Below, piece after piece: positions 55,701-64,000 of a stretch of 64,000 nucleotides of DNA (position 1 is the stretch's first letter; the number at the start of each line of letters is the position of its first letter). The stretch is taken from assembly GCA_004352715.1 (NCBI GenBank), contig SCFE01000056.1, forward strand, positions 1,687,145 through 1,751,144. Reading direction: 5' to 3'. The notes under the pieces are model-generated. The model searched no databases. It saw only the letters and a program-made list of their open reading frames with translations, and was not told the origin of the DNA. The translations under genes and the position numbers were made by a program. The stretch comes from Hofstenia miamia (lineage: Eukaryota > Xenacoelomorpha > Acoela).

Positions 55701-57971
55701 TTTATTTAGAAAACTTATGTAGCGCATTCATTCCCAAATGTAATTTTAAATAATATAACAATTTACAGGGATTCTAATGCGCATATTGTTCGGTATTTTG
55801 CACTATCAACTGTATGCAACTTTGAAGAGATGTGTTTTTAAGGTTTTCCCAAACTGCATTTCACTTTTTATTTCACGCAATTCTCTTGGTAGGGCATTCC
55901 AAACGATTGGAGCATAGTTGGAGAAAGCCGTGTTACTGAACTTTGACGACGCACGATGAGTGCTTAGGAAAGTTTGCTCTTCGGAAGAGCGCAGAGACGA
56001 GAGTGGGGTATATAGCGAAATAAGGTCATGGATATACGATGGTTGTTGGCGATACAGAGCTCGATGATAGACAAAATCTTATGGTCGATTCTCTGCTCGA
56101 TCGCGAGCTAATGAAGTTGTCTTAACATATGTGCAGAAACACGTTTAGGCTTGCTTAAACCAAATCTCGCAGCGAAATTTAGCAGTACTTGAAGTCGTTT
56201 TAATAGGTATTTTATACAAGCCAGCATTGCATTACAGTAGTCCAGTCGTGATAAGACAAGGGCAGATACCAGAGATTTAGTTACATCTAGGGTGACATTT
56301 TTCCTGCTTCTAGCAATGTTATGATGATATAAAGCTGCTTCTCTTATTTTGTTAACATGGGCCTCCATGTTATTGTATTGACTTTATTGAGAAACGCTAA
56401 AATTTAATATCTTTATTGTAGTACTAAAGGTTAATTGCTTTCAAATGATCTCGTACGGAAATAGTGTATTCATCATTATTAAATCGGTTTTAGGTTGCAA
56501 ATTAGGTTTTTTATTAGCCATTATGACTTGAGTTTTTTATCCGTCTCAATATGAATAACTGGATTTATTATTATTGCAGATCTATTCCAGTTGTTGAAAA
56601 TCAGATTTGTTAACGACATGCTGCTATGATAATCACACCGAATTAGTTATTTTATAGTAAAATGAGGTGCTGAACTCCACTTTGTACATTATTAAGACAA
56701 AGGGGAAATGCGATTTTCACAATAATTTCTCTGCAGGTACCAAGTTTTTTAGTTGAAGCCATTCTAGTTGAATTAAATAAAATATTTTTTCATAATTGGT
56801 GACTTCAATCCATTTTATGATTGTAGAATATTTGCTTAGCGATGTTATTTGCAACAAATGTGTTAATCACACATTAATTTGACACCCAATTGTACATTAT
56901 ATACTGCAAATTTAAACACTTGCAAAATGTTACCTTTACATTATTACACTTTTTGAAACTTACCATCCCAGAGATAATATTTTGACAATGTGGTGAATAT
57001 TTATACATTGTGTATACTTTCTAAACTAATTGAAACCCAAATATATACCTTGTTCATTGGCAAAAAAAATTGAAGTGGGAAAGTACATTATAAACTACCA
57101 CATTTTAATTAGTAACTGAACTCATTGTTATTAAAAACAATACATTATATTCTATATCATTCATTGACATGTACTCTATTATAGCCGCTAGGTCCCTTCT
57201 CATAAATTGAATATAACATTGTAGTATTAATCTCCTATTATTCAATGCTATTTCATAGAGCCATGTATACTGACCTGGGCAAATTTTGGCTATAATTTGT
57301 GTTGTTAGATGTTTCCAGAATGTGATTTGTAGTATTATTTAAAATGTCTTGTAGTTATTAATATGGACATAATTTTGTATGATTTGCAAAACATTTTGTA
57401 AGATTGTTAATGGTTTTAGTGATTTTACAAATATTATAAAGCATCTGGTTTTTAGCATACACTTCATACAAAACGAATACATGTTGTAATGATATGCTTG
57501 TGTACATCAATTAGATATCAAATACACTTTTAAATCTGATTTGTGCTTAAGTGGCAAGATTGTGGACAAGTGATATTGGGATTCATCAAATTTGAATTCT
57601 GGATTTACTGTCAATCTGACTTGAGATTATATATGTAAATAAGTGTTCATAGAATCTAGGTGTTTGACATTAAATACTGTTAAGTTATTCACTTATTTCA
57701 CTTAAAACTCAATGTTCTTTTGCAAATTGCTCATGTGAGCTTGATTCTGGCATGATTTTGTAAAAACACTTTTATAATGCATGATTTCTGTGGTGAATGT
57801 ACACTTTGCAATTATAAATTTAATGTTTAGAAATTTCATACATTGTTTAAATGTTCATAATGTTTAGGTGGTGCTCCAGCAGCTGACTCTGCTGCAGAGA
57901 CCAAAAAGGAAGAGGTGAAAGAAGAAACAGAAAGCAGTGATGAAGACATGGGATTCAGTTTATTTGATTAA
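40768..57971 (+). CDS. RPLP2: 60S acidic ribosomal protein P2 gene (as assembled from copy 1)
   Basis: Exons 40770-40938, 40979-41029 and 57868-57971 join in frame to 107 codons. P2 forms the lateral stalk of the large ribosomal subunit with P0 and P1 and recruits translation factors. Visible hallmarks are the N-terminal helical domain starting MKYAAAALL, a GIEAD segment with conserved neighbours, a Gly/Ala hinge (SVASGGAPAG, GGAPAAD), a charged Glu/Lys run and the invariant C-terminal SDEDMGFSLFD that contacts factors and is phosphorylated. Length is normal for the family. Exon phases are 1 and 1. The first intron is 40 nt, and the last is 16.8 kb as assembled from copy 1 or 8.7 kb from copy 2. 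The 5' exons are duplicated (48884-49143), so which copy is spliced to the terminal exon is unknown. Confidence 0.93.
40770..40938 (+). CDS. RPLP2: RPLP2 exon 1, copy 1
   Basis: Starts at the ATG two bases after a TTTAG acceptor and encodes residues 1-56 (MKYAAAALL... NELVSE) plus 1 nt. The donor is GTTGGT at 40939. Confidence 0.93.
40979..41029 (+). CDS. RPLP2: RPLP2 exon 2, copy 1
   Basis: Follows a 40-nt intron ending TTATTTAG. The 51-nt exon encodes GVSKLGSLSVASGGAPAG across the junctions. The donor is GTTAAT at 41030. Confidence 0.9.
41030..41892. other. start of RPLP2 last intron, copy 1
   Basis: AT-rich intronic sequence with no supported gene. The minus-strand frame at 41313-41522 has no recognised motif and recurs identically in copy 2 because of the duplication. 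Confidence 0.4.
41893..42062. repeat. dispersed repeat end (TGGGTGCGTTCGC family), copy 1
   Basis: It starts TTGGGTGCGTTCGCC and contains GTCAACTGGAGCATTCGCGC and ACCGGTTTGCAAAATCAGTG. Inverted relatives of these blocks occur near 43875-43914 and 54930-55002, where the element ends GCGAACGCACCCACTG. The CAGTGGGTGCG terminus resembles hAT TIRs. Copy 2 lies at 50008-50177. Confidence 0.6.
42632..42689. other. assembly gap (58 Ns)
   Basis: It ends duplicated segment copy 1, directly after GGTTGTATGTAGCAAG. Confidence 0.98.
42854..43104. repeat. cluster of TGGCGCTGGGTA motifs
   Basis: The 12-mer TGGCGCTGGGTA occurs at 42854, 42904, 43028 and 43060, and as its reverse complement at 43093-43104. 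The last two face each other across 21 bp, forming a potential hairpin. This is far denser than chance in AT-rich sequence and resembles subterminal repeat arrays of DNA transposons. Confidence 0.85.
43105..43516. other. unassigned sequence between repeats
   Basis: It has several spaced ACGTGGCA/TACGCGGCA-like motifs (about 43152-43260) and no ORF. No family was recognised. Confidence 0.4.
43517..43914. repeat. dispersed repeat, inner and right part, truncated copy
   Basis: About 90% similar by eye to 54578-54970. It shares GGCTTGTTATCATTATTAAAC at its start and GCGCGAATGCTCTAGTTGAC near the end. The terminal GCGAACGCACCCACTG seen at 54985-55002 is missing here, and piggyBac-like coding sequence follows within 20 bp. 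Confidence 0.7.
43930..44818 (+). pseudogene. piggyBac-like transposase relic
   Basis: The core frame (44025-44654, open upstream to about 43930) carries the DDE_Tnp_1_7 signatures. VSIDEM holds the first catalytic Asp (residue 4 of the ORF), IFADRYYTT the second (residue 84) and IWMNGCDKADQ the third and the following Asp (192, 195). A frameshift near 44630-44645 ends the frame, and the next frame continues with RKTNKWWKKIFHWLL and VNAFVLYKLT before the gap at 44819. The N-terminal third is absent and the C-terminal Cys-rich finger would lie in the gap. No TTAA-flanked ends could be placed. All three catalytic Asp remain, so inactivation may be fairly recent. Confidence 0.85.
44819..45818. 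other. assembly gap (exactly 1000 Ns)
   Basis: The round length suggests an arbitrary or unknown gap size inside or just after the piggyBac relic. Confidence 0.98.
45819..46820. other. AT-rich sequence, no supported feature
   Basis: No ORF or repeat was recognised. Confidence 0.4.
46821..46945. mobile_element. possible hAT terminus
   Basis: It begins CAGTGGCGTACAGACAGG, typical of hAT TIR ends, and contains a C-run (about 46887-46894). It is cut by a single N at 46946, so the other end is not seen. Confidence 0.4.
46947..47175 (-). mobile_element. LINE RT fragment, antisense
   Basis: The minus strand reads LAANLNWTGHVSLRLRKANS, a FALFRNVPFNTSSAV segment and a WPSRALFHSMELFQKRAFK segment, the same RT C-terminal region as the copy at about 30400-30600. 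Its left edge is the single N at 46946, and its right edge is a junction with sense-oriented LINE d. Confidence 0.75.
47176..48390 (+). pseudogene. LINE d ORF2 relic, copy 2 (RT part)
   Basis: Starts within the RT at YNSW and QFGFRKNGSTTSAI. It retains LFGIDMSKAFDRS (motif A with both conserved residues, better kept than in copy 1), VYADDKNPCWAGK (Y-A-D-D) and VTHMKILGITRDSKLGFG. Frameshifts occur at about 47560, 47925 and 48090. A TTA tail ends it at about 48365-48385. It belongs to the duplicated segment. Confidence 0.82.
48884..49052 (+). CDS. RPLP2: RPLP2 exon 1, copy 2
   Basis: Identical in sequence to 40770-40938, with the same acceptor before the ATG and the same donor. It is the nearer of the two copies to the only terminal exon, so it is the more economical choice for the functional gene (an inference). 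Confidence 0.93.
49093..49143 (+). CDS. RPLP2: RPLP2 exon 2, copy 2
   Basis: Identical to 40979-41029, again after a 40-nt intron. Its donor leads into an intron of 8.7 kb before the terminal exon. Confidence 0.9.
49144..50007. other. start of RPLP2 last intron, copy 2
   Basis: Same content as 41030-41892. No gene is supported. Confidence 0.4.
50008..50177. repeat. dispersed repeat end (TGGGTGCGTTCGC family), copy 2
   Basis: Duplicate of 41893-42062. Together with the inverted end at 54985-55002 it could bracket a 5-kb element, but the intervening assembly is unreliable. Confidence 0.55.
50758..51141. other. assembly gap (384 Ns)
   Basis: Flanked by the same sequence (AAAGGTTGTATGTAGCAAG, then TCGAGCCGAAC) on both sides. 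Confidence 0.98.
51320..52250 (-). pseudogene. LINE ORF1 (gag-like) relic, antisense, in two overlapping pieces
   Basis: The minus-strand frame begins at the ATG at 52238 (MPSISLSDLKNLSDAQFASA) and runs through KKDAIISFLRQ, a Ser-rich heptad-like stretch (SLSESLTKLSSDVSSLQSQM), a Pro/Ser-rich linker and KAHIYVGRFAASVS, which looks like the start of an RRM-type fold as in non-LTR ORF1 proteins. At the single N (51749) the sequence restarts: 51467-51748 repeats 51751-52047 with a 6-bp indel and scattered substitutions. The right-hand piece reads on past HIYVGSFAASVSTSDVADHL to about 51331. Composition matches the YVDDT LINE family in the window. Confidence 0.65.
52158..53274. repeat. 1117-bp duplicated segment, copy A
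   Basis: Recurs without visible difference at 53460-54576 (offset 1302). It contains the N-terminal end of the LINE ORF1 and otherwise unassigned AT-rich sequence. The 68-codon frame at 52308-52514 is not convincing as a gene. Confidence 0.95.
53460..54576. repeat. 1117-bp duplicated segment, copy B
   Basis: Exact counterpart of 52158-53274, bounded by single Ns at 53459 and 54577, so it looks like a redundant contig placed beside its own sequence. Confidence 0.95.
54578..55002. repeat. dispersed repeat, right part with terminus
   Basis: Relative of 43517-43914 that here extends to GCGAACGCACCCACTG (about 54985-55002). It begins directly after a single N, so its left context is not trustworthy. 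Confidence 0.65.
55003..55800. other. unassigned sequence with TGCCA-type short repeats
   Basis: GTGCGCCATATTTGGCACAT (about 55010) and a CCACATATGGCACATATTGC block (about 55217) are similar palindromic motifs. A related GTGTGCCATATATTGCACAT occurs near 41563 and 49677. No ORF is supported. Confidence 0.45.
55805..56385 (-). pseudogene. L2-like LINE, ORF2 C-terminal relic
   Basis: The minus strand reads ALYHHNIARSRKNVT, LDVTKSLVSALVLSRLDYCN and LLKRLQVLLNFAAR (56160-56350), the classic end-of-RT segment of L2/CR1 LINEs. Further pieces follow in other frames: IDHKIL, YTPLSSLRSSEEQTFLSTH and VWNALPRELREIK-like sequence down to about 55850. It has frameshifts and is 5'-truncated. It lies in the last RPLP2 intron, antisense to the gene. 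Confidence 0.82.
56386..57867. other. distal part of the RPLP2 last intron
   Basis: AT-rich unique sequence with no ORF, ending in the terminal exon's acceptor. Confidence 0.5.
57868..57971 (+). CDS. RPLP2: RPLP2 terminal exon
   Basis: After the acceptor TGTTTAG the exon encodes GGAPAADSAAETKKEEVKEE, then a further acidic run and the invariant P-protein tail SDEDMGFSLFD with stop TAA at 57969-57971. Only one copy is present in the window. Confidence 0.95.
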
Positions 57972-59385
57972 ATCCTGCTTTGAATCTTTTTCTTATATTT
58001 TAATTTTATCGATCTGAAGACGTTTCATTAAGAAACAAAGTTTTTAATTCTTAACATAAGTTAACATTTGAAAATTTTTCTGTTTCATATATTTATGACT
58101 AAGAGAATGGGTTAGGCAATTAATATTAAATCTCATTTCGTGTTTCTTAATATATCCATATGACAACATCATGAAAGTGCGTGACAGAAGTTTATAAAAC
58201 AATCATCAGACATCAAATTCTAATGTCACGTTGAGCCTGATGATTTGGAATATAAAATGAATGATATATGATATTTAAATCTAAAATAGCAGTGAAGTTT
58301 ACCATGTTATACTCTACAAAAACTGCATTTGTTTATCAAAATTTTTATAAATGTATTAAAATTGTGTTAATTTCAATCTGTTTTAAATATGCTCGATTTT
58401 ATGCTTTTCTGAAATACTTTTATTATGGGAATGATTTTCTCATATATAGAAATTGCATACTAATGGTTTAAGGGCATGTTTACTCACCTTTGAGTATGAA
58501 TGAACAATCTCCAATTAAATGATTCCAATTAATGGGCTTACCAATTCCAAAGTATTAATTTGTTCATACTAATTCATCTTATCACTGTTTTAATGAGTCC
58601 TTCAAAATAAGTTTCACTTGCAGTTTGATAATATTGCATGATAGCAGTTTGATGAAATTAGTTGTCAAAAGTTAGAAATAAGTCAGGTGTTGATCTCAAG
58701 TGATAGATATTTCAAGGTTGAAATATGTTGCAATTTTTAGTATGGATTTTGTGCTAGTGCCCTAAAAGCATGTGATATTTCATACAGATGTTTTAAGAAA
58801 ATTAATTCATAATTAATAGCTGGTCAAACAAACATTTATTATATTGGTTTTATCCTAGCTGACATTCAAACTAATCAGAAACCTGCGACCTTATAATGTT
58901 TTTACATGTTAAGTAAAGAAATCTTTCCTAAATATTATTTGAAATTGAAACTTGCTACTTAAAGAAATTGAATACATTGATAAATTAATGCATTTAAAAA
59001 TCTTATGCAAAAATATATTTCTGGTATATCATGACTAGAGTACGAAATGTATAACAGTGATTGCACTATAACTTGGTGTTAAAATAGGCCTATATTAATT
59101 TATCCATAGCCTTAAAATTTCTTTTGGTAATTTATATGATTTGTATGGTTTTTGTAAATTTATTGATGCTATTCAGATAAACTATCAGTTGTTTGTGAAC
59201 ATTTGTTCGAATAAAAAATCTAATAGTATGAACCATTTCTGTCCATATTTGCAATAATTTTACATAGCCTAGCCTGTTCCATGGATTAGATGTAAACTGC
59301 TGATTACAAAGAGGCATGCATGACTCATTTAGTGAATTTTACTTTAATGTAGTGCACGTTTGGCCAGTATTGGTTAATAGAATAG
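57972..59385. other. RPLP2 3' flank, no other feature
   Basis: It presumably contains the 3' untranslated region. An ATTAAA near 58124 could serve as polyadenylation signal. Small open frames (58268-58471, 59132-59317) have no recognisable content. Confidence 0.4.
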
Positions 59386-60570
59386 AATTTATTAAGTGTA
59401 GTACATTGGCATAATAATTCACCTCAACAAAAGTTGCTAATACTACACTTAATGCGTCAATAACATAAAGTACACAAAACTATAAAATCTGGAATCCTTT
59501 CCACGATTTAGACCCAATTTTAGGGATATATTGTTTAGGGAGGTAGTTATTAATTTGATTTTTAAATTTAATTCTCTTTTTAATTCACTTTATTTCAATG
59601 GTTAAGTTATTCCATAGATCAATTGTTGAGTTTAAAAATGAATTTTTAGAAAATGCTTCTTGAACTTCTCTTTACTGAACTTGGATGTCCTTGAATGATA
59701 AGTTGAACACGCATATAGGGGAAATTGCAGTTTACTATAAGGTGAGTGCTGGTTTGATATATCCCAAAATTTTATTAATGAAAAGTATCTTATGAAATAT
59801 GAAGCATCATTAATACAATATAAACGTTTTCCATTCTTAGTCGAATAATTTTCGTCATAAACTTTAGCTGCCCATTTGATTTGTGACTCAATTTTATTTA
59901 TTAATGAGTGGTTTATGTTATTAAATAAGATATTGCAGAATCTGTAATGACTTAATACTAGAGACTTGACTAACATTAATTTCATTTTTGCATTTCTAAA
60001 ATTTGCTACACGTGAAATAGTTTTAATTCCCATTGGCATTTTTCGAAATATTATGCATATGTGATTTGAATAGTTTAATTTATTGTCAATTGTTACTTCA
60101 AGATATTTGAATGTTTCAACTTGAGCAATTTGTGACCCCGAAAAATTTAAAATATGTTATTGATGATCTTTATGAAATGGAGACATAACACAATTCTGTT
60201 TTAGTGGGATTTACAGTTAAATTATGAATATTAAAATATCTTAGCAATTGAGATATTTTTTTCTAATTTAGTAATCGATGTTTGTATTTGATAATCATAT
60301 GTGTATATACATGTATCGTCAGCAAACTACTATTTCACAATCATTGCTTAAACTGCTTTTGAAATCATTAACATACAACAAAAGAACAGAGGTCCTAAAA
60401 TCGTACCTTGTTGAACACCTTATAATATACTATTTAATTTGACTCTTTGAAATCGATCACTTCAGTATCATCTTATTAAATTTATACTATTAGAATCGAA
60501 ACCAATTTATTCTAGTTTTCTAAGAAGAATCTGATGATCAATGGAGTCAAATGCTTTGGACAGAAACAAT
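59386..60570 (-). pseudogene. LINE ORF2 relic, antisense (RT to C-terminus)
   Basis: From right to left, the minus strand reads SKAFDSIDHQILL (RT motif A, about 60485-60555), a GVQQGTILGPLFF segment (motif B, about 60380-60420), ADDTCIYTYDYQT (Y-x-DD box with the Tyr changed, about 60290-60325), NLTVNPTKTE-like sequence, and then the frame 60039-59632 with KSLVLSHYRFCN, a cysteine-bearing C-terminal stretch and KEKFKKHFL. Stops and frameshifts are present. The 5' end with the endonuclease is missing. Confidence 0.8.
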
Positions 60571-61481
60571 TTTAATTAAAAAGTGCAGTTTGCATTCTGT
60601 AAATAAAAGTCATGCATTGTTGGGTTGCTCTTCAACAATCACTATTGGCCTGCCCTACTGAAATCAATTGTATGTGCAAGATTGATGAAATTCGAGGATT
60701 CGCAACTCATTGTGGTTTTATAGACTACTTACCTAGATTTTCTGTTGAAATTATTTAAAGAAAATAATTTGTGGAACTTACCCATATATTAGCAGTTCAA
60801 AAATTGAAAACTTGAAGATCACTAAAACATTGTAGAGCAATTTATGGAGATTGCAATCATACTTTGAATATTGATATAAATTATTTTTTAAGAGATAGTT
60901 AAATAAAGCAAGATATTTCCTGAGATATGTTATTTTGTTTCTAAAATGACATACAACGTAGTTACACTCAAATTTGTCTTGAGGATTTAAGTTGTGGGTT
61001 TTTGATATTTTATTAGCTTTGTTATAGCTTATTGACATTATTTAAAACTTAATAAATAATTGAAAGAATATACATAAAATCAATGGAACAAGAAATGAAA
61101 TATAAGGAAATACCTATATGATGATTACATCTACACAAATAAATTTCCTATAATGGATGTTTAATTGTATATAATCTTTTTTAGAAAATAGTGCATATTT
61201 AGAGGGAATTTTTGTAAAGTTATCATGCTTAACTTGAGGGAAATACATCTTTTAGTGTAATGTTTTTATTAAAATTAGTTATTGCCTTCATGCTATAATT
61301 TGGTAAATAATTGGGTATTCTTTTTATTAGTGAAATTTTACTAGATCAAGTATATTGAAATTTGGGTCGTTTATATCTGGATTGAATTTGTTCCACAAAT
61401 GAGTTGTAAAACTGTTGAACGATTTTTCTTCATTCTTTTAGCTGTTTGAGTAAATTTATAGGCAGGTAATTCCTGACCATG
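60571..61481. other. no recognisable feature
   Basis: AT-rich sequence. The 86-codon minus-strand frame (60778-61038) has no recognised motif. Confidence 0.4.
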
Positions 61482-62312
61482 CACTCTTAAAATTTTCTAG
61501 GTAAATCACCTAGATTTTTAGGTAAAAAAGGCCCACCTAGATTTTAGGTAAAACACCTAAAATTGGGACACCCTAATATTTAGGGAAAAACCGAAAATAT
61601 TTTAGGTATTTTTCCTAATTGTTCATGTGCCTCTACTCTAGGTATATAACCTAAAATCTCGGTATGACTTTTTGACCTAAAAATCCAGTTGATTTTTTAG
61701 ATGTCTCAATTCTAGGTATTTTACCTGAAAATTGTTATAAAACAAATATGGGGCAATAAGATATCGTAAGTAGTTGTGGAGCAGAAATTTTGATTAGGCC
61801 TATGTGGGACGTTAGAATATAAAACGTGGTGTAGATATCAACACCTGGAAATGGGACAGGGCGCAAATTCTGTGGGCGTTGCAAAGCAGTTTACACAAAT
61901 CTACCCCACTTCCATCTCTGAGCTCTATAAGCAATCTGCTTAGCCACTCGCGACATTTTAAATGAAAAGAGGCTGAAGTTCAGCACTAGATATTTTGTAG
62001 TCTTTTGAGACAATTCTGTCGTCACTGAAACTCAATAGGTTATTTGTTTTATTTTTTGTACATGACATATTTTATTACCCATATTTGTTCTATAACAATT
62101 TTTAGGTAAAATACCTAGAATTGAGACACCTAAAAAATCAAGTTGATTTTTAGGTAAAAAGGCATACCGAGATTTTAGGTGATATTCCTAGAATAGAGGC
62201 ACATGAAAAATTAAAAAAAATTTCTAGAATATTTTCGGTATTTTCCCTAAAATCTAAGTGGGCCTTTTTTACCTAAAAATCTAGGTGTTTCACTTAGAAA
62301 ATTTTAAGAGTG
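61482..62312. mobile_element. 831-bp foldback (long inverted repeat) element
   Basis: The left arm (61482 to about 61755) and right arm (about 62080 to 62312) are imperfect inverted copies. The ends are CACTCTTAAAATTTTCTAGG and its complement. Inside the arms the motif TTTAGGTAAAA / ACCTAGA recurs many times, and matching blocks such as AAAAAGGCCCACCTAGATTT lie in both arms. The unpaired centre is about 320 bp and non-coding. No clear target duplication is seen. It is consistent with a MITE or foldback transposon. Confidence 0.85.
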
Positions 62313-62514
62313 TGATTTATGACAAGAAATTGATTTGTGCAGCTGCAATCAATGCTGAGATTTGATGATGTTATTTGAAGGAATAAAAGGATGTCATAGC
62401 ATCTATTCGTGATGCTTAAGAAGATTATATTGAAAGCTTGACCAATTATGTTACAGCTTTAGAATATGTAAAAATTGATGAACAACTTCAGGAGTACCAT
62501 AGCTGAGGCAGTAT
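62313..62514 (+). other. probable LINE sequence left of the hAT insertion
   Basis: Sequence between the foldback element and the hAT copy with no readable domain. It is taken as LINE only because sense LINE coding sequence resumes right after the hAT duplication. Confidence 0.3.
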
Positions 62515-62626
62515 GTACCAACCGGGGCGTCGGAACCAATTAATTGCAATTAATTGATTGCAGGTCTTGACCAATTTCAATTAATTAAATTTTTTAAATC
62601 CAATTAATGACAATTAATTGGGTTTA

Positions 62627-63153
62627 TATATATATATATATATATATATNNNNNNNNNNNNNNNNNNNNNNNNNNNNNNNNNNNNNNNNNNNNNNNNNNN
62701 NNNNNNNNNNNNNNNNNNNNNNNNNNNNNNNNNNNNNNNNNNNNNNNNNNNNNNNNNNNNNNNNNNNNNNNNNNNNNNNNNNNNNNNNNNNNNNNNNNNN
62801 NNNNNNNNNNNNNNNNNNNNNNNNNNNNNNNNNNNNNNNNNNNNNNNNNNNNNNNNNNNNNNNNNNNNNNNNNNNNNNNNNNNNNNNNNNNNNNNNNNNN
62901 NNNNNNNNNNNNNNNNNNNNNNNNNNNNNNNNNNNNNNNNNNNNNNNNNNNNNNNNNNNNNNNNNNNNNNNNNNNNNNNNNNNNNNNNNNNNNNNNNNNN
63001 NNNNNNNNNNNNNNNNNNNNNNNNNNNNNNNNNNNNNNNNNNNNNNNNNNNNNNNNNNNNNNNNNNNNNNNNNNNNNNNNNNNNNNNNNNNNNNNNNNNN
63101 NNNNNNNNNNNNNNNNNNNNNNNNNNNNNNNNNNNNNNNNNNNNNNNNNNNNN
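62627..63153. other. TA microsatellite and assembly gap
   Basis: A TA run to 62649 is followed by Ns at 62650-63153 inside the hAT copy. Confidence 0.97.
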
Positions 63154-63167
63154 AAAAGTGAAAAACT

Positions 63168-63467
63168 GTGTCACCAAATTCTGACTATGCTGATTTTAGA
63201 TTCATATGTCCTTCGTCTAACTTGGCTGAGCGCTTTATCAGCTCAGCGGGTTTTTGTTTTACTGACTTAAGACAAAGAATTCTACCAGTGAATTTGGAGA
63301 AGCAGCTTTTTTTAAAGTTAATTCCTTTTTGTGGGATAATTCAACTTTGCAGGAGATGCGGATCAAGAAACTTTAGTTTATTTTTGTTTAGTCACGTCGT
63401 GTTTTTGTTGAATTATTATTTGGTAAAATTTTTGTTTTTAAAAAGAGTTCATGTCGTGTTTGTTTAA
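63168..63467 (+). pseudogene. hAT transposase C-terminal (dimerisation) relic
   Basis: The frame reads CPSSNLAERFISSAGFCFTD, then LRQRILPVNLEKQLFLKL, matching the hAT family C-terminal dimerisation block (S-x-x-x-ER-x-FS-x-AG ... R-x-x-L-x-P-x-x-x-E-x-L-x-FLK). After about residue 55 the frame runs into non-coding sequence. The rest of the transposase would lie in the gap or is deleted. Confidence 0.75.
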
Positions 63468-63642
63468 AAAACGTTTGTTCAGTGAATTATAATATATTTC
63501 ATTTTACGTAATCACTTAGAATAAAACCAATTAATTACAATTAATTGATTGGCGATGCTACCAATTGCAATTAATTAATTGGATAGCCTGCTAATTGATT
63601 GGGATGCACTCCAATTCAATTTTTCCGATCTCTGGTCCCAAC

Positions 63643-64000
63643 AAATGTGTAAAGTGGAAGATATGGATTTCAAAAGAAATTAAACAGTTAATTAAAGAAA
63701 AGCATAAGCTTTATGCAAACTATTGTAAAATAGATGTCCAGAAAATCTCAAAAAATACAAGAAATTAAAAAATAGTGTATCGAATAAATTAAAATATGAG
63801 CTTAATGAATTTTTGACACGATCTTTTAAGGATGGAAAGAATGTAGCAAGAAAATGGCTATACATCAATAAATTTATCAAAGAAAAAAAGAACAATGATA
63901 TCAAATATCTAGTTAACAGTGAAGGAAAAATCATTGAAAAAAGCATTGAAATTGCAAATATTATGAATGAACACTTTGTGAAACTTGGTAAATTTCAAGA
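63643..64000 (+). pseudogene. LINE ORF2 linker relic, runs off the window
   Basis: The plus-strand frame from about 63655 reads KWISKEIKQLIKEKHKLY, then after a frameshift a KLKNSVSNKLKYELNEF segment, WLYINKFIKEKKN and IANIMNEHFVKLGKF at the window end. This is the charged region between endonuclease and RT in CR1/L2-like LINEs (compare MISDKTAVANHLNDVFINLG at about 16845-16905). It is interrupted on the left by the hAT insertion and truncated by the window. Confidence 0.7.

Larger units (their letters stand above)
62515..63642 (+). mobile_element. hAT transposon copy with 8-bp target duplication
   Basis: GTACCAAC (62515-62522) and GTCCCAAC (63635-63642) flank inverted ends CGGGGCGTCGG and CCGATCTCTG (imperfect). 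Both subterminal regions hold repeated CAATTAATTG blocks. The interior contains a hAT dimerisation-domain relic and a 504-bp gap. The 8-bp duplication, with one mismatch, is the size used by hAT elements. Confidence 0.75.

Noticed and set aside
1-64000. tRNA, rRNA, snRNA or riboswitch genes
   Set aside because: I saw no cloverleaf boxes, rRNA core segments or other RNA-gene signatures on either strand. A covariance-model scan (tRNAscan-SE, Infernal) was not possible here.

Overview
The window is a stretch of an AT-rich, repeat-laden metazoan nuclear genome. It has spliced genes with GT-AG introns, TIR transposons with target-site duplications, many non-LTR retroelement relics, TA microsatellites and assembly gaps. 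The species cannot be named from this sequence. The presence of a CCDC83 orthologue (a coiled-coil protein mostly seen in animals with ciliated cells or sperm) and the mixture of Tc1, P, hAT, piggyBac, Mutator-like, Copia, Gypsy and CR1/L2-like elements point to an invertebrate animal.

Two conserved host genes can be supported. (1) A CCDC83-like gene on the minus strand runs from its start codon at 26877 down to about 7754. It has seven coding exons that join in frame, and intron 3 is 12.8 kb long and packed with transposons. (2) The 60S acidic ribosomal protein P2 gene (RPLP2) lies on the plus strand. Exon 1 and exon 2, separated by a 40-nt intron, occur twice (40770-41029 and 48884-49143), and a single terminal exon lies at 57868-57971. 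The two genes are head to head. A single-exon ORF for a seven-helix membrane protein lies at 5600-6370. Two further possible minus-strand exons (263-505 and 18534-18703) could not be assigned.

Layout. 1-8 kb: possible membrane-protein exon, an exact 11 x 126-bp tandem array, a 499-bp Tc1-like element with TA duplication, and the 7TM ORF. 7.7-26.9 kb: CCDC83, whose introns hold a Copia fragment, a 3 x 224-bp tandem repeat, a decayed CR1/L2-like LINE with an SGNH-esterase ORF1, and a 6-kb TIR-bounded composite (19040-25088) containing a THAP/P-element transposase relic, LINE fragments and a Mutator-like transposase relic. 26.9-40.2 kb: intergenic, with LINE, Ty3/Gypsy, hAT (ZMYM1-like) and a second LINE family. 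40.2-58 kb: RPLP2, a near-identical duplication of about 3.6 kb, a piggyBac relic, a 1-kb gap, LINE ORF1 sequence and an exact 1117-bp duplication. 58-64 kb: LINE fragments, an 831-bp foldback element with iterated TAGGT/ACCTA motifs, and a hAT copy with 8-bp duplication inserted in a LINE.

Many apparent duplications abut single-N joins or N gaps, so several are probably unmerged haplotypes or redundantly placed contigs rather than biology. I found no CRISPR array, rRNA or tRNA gene. No new functional system is evident. The most unusual structures are the TIR-bounded composite, the foldback element, the intron-like 126-bp array and the clustered TGGCGCTGGGTA motifs.
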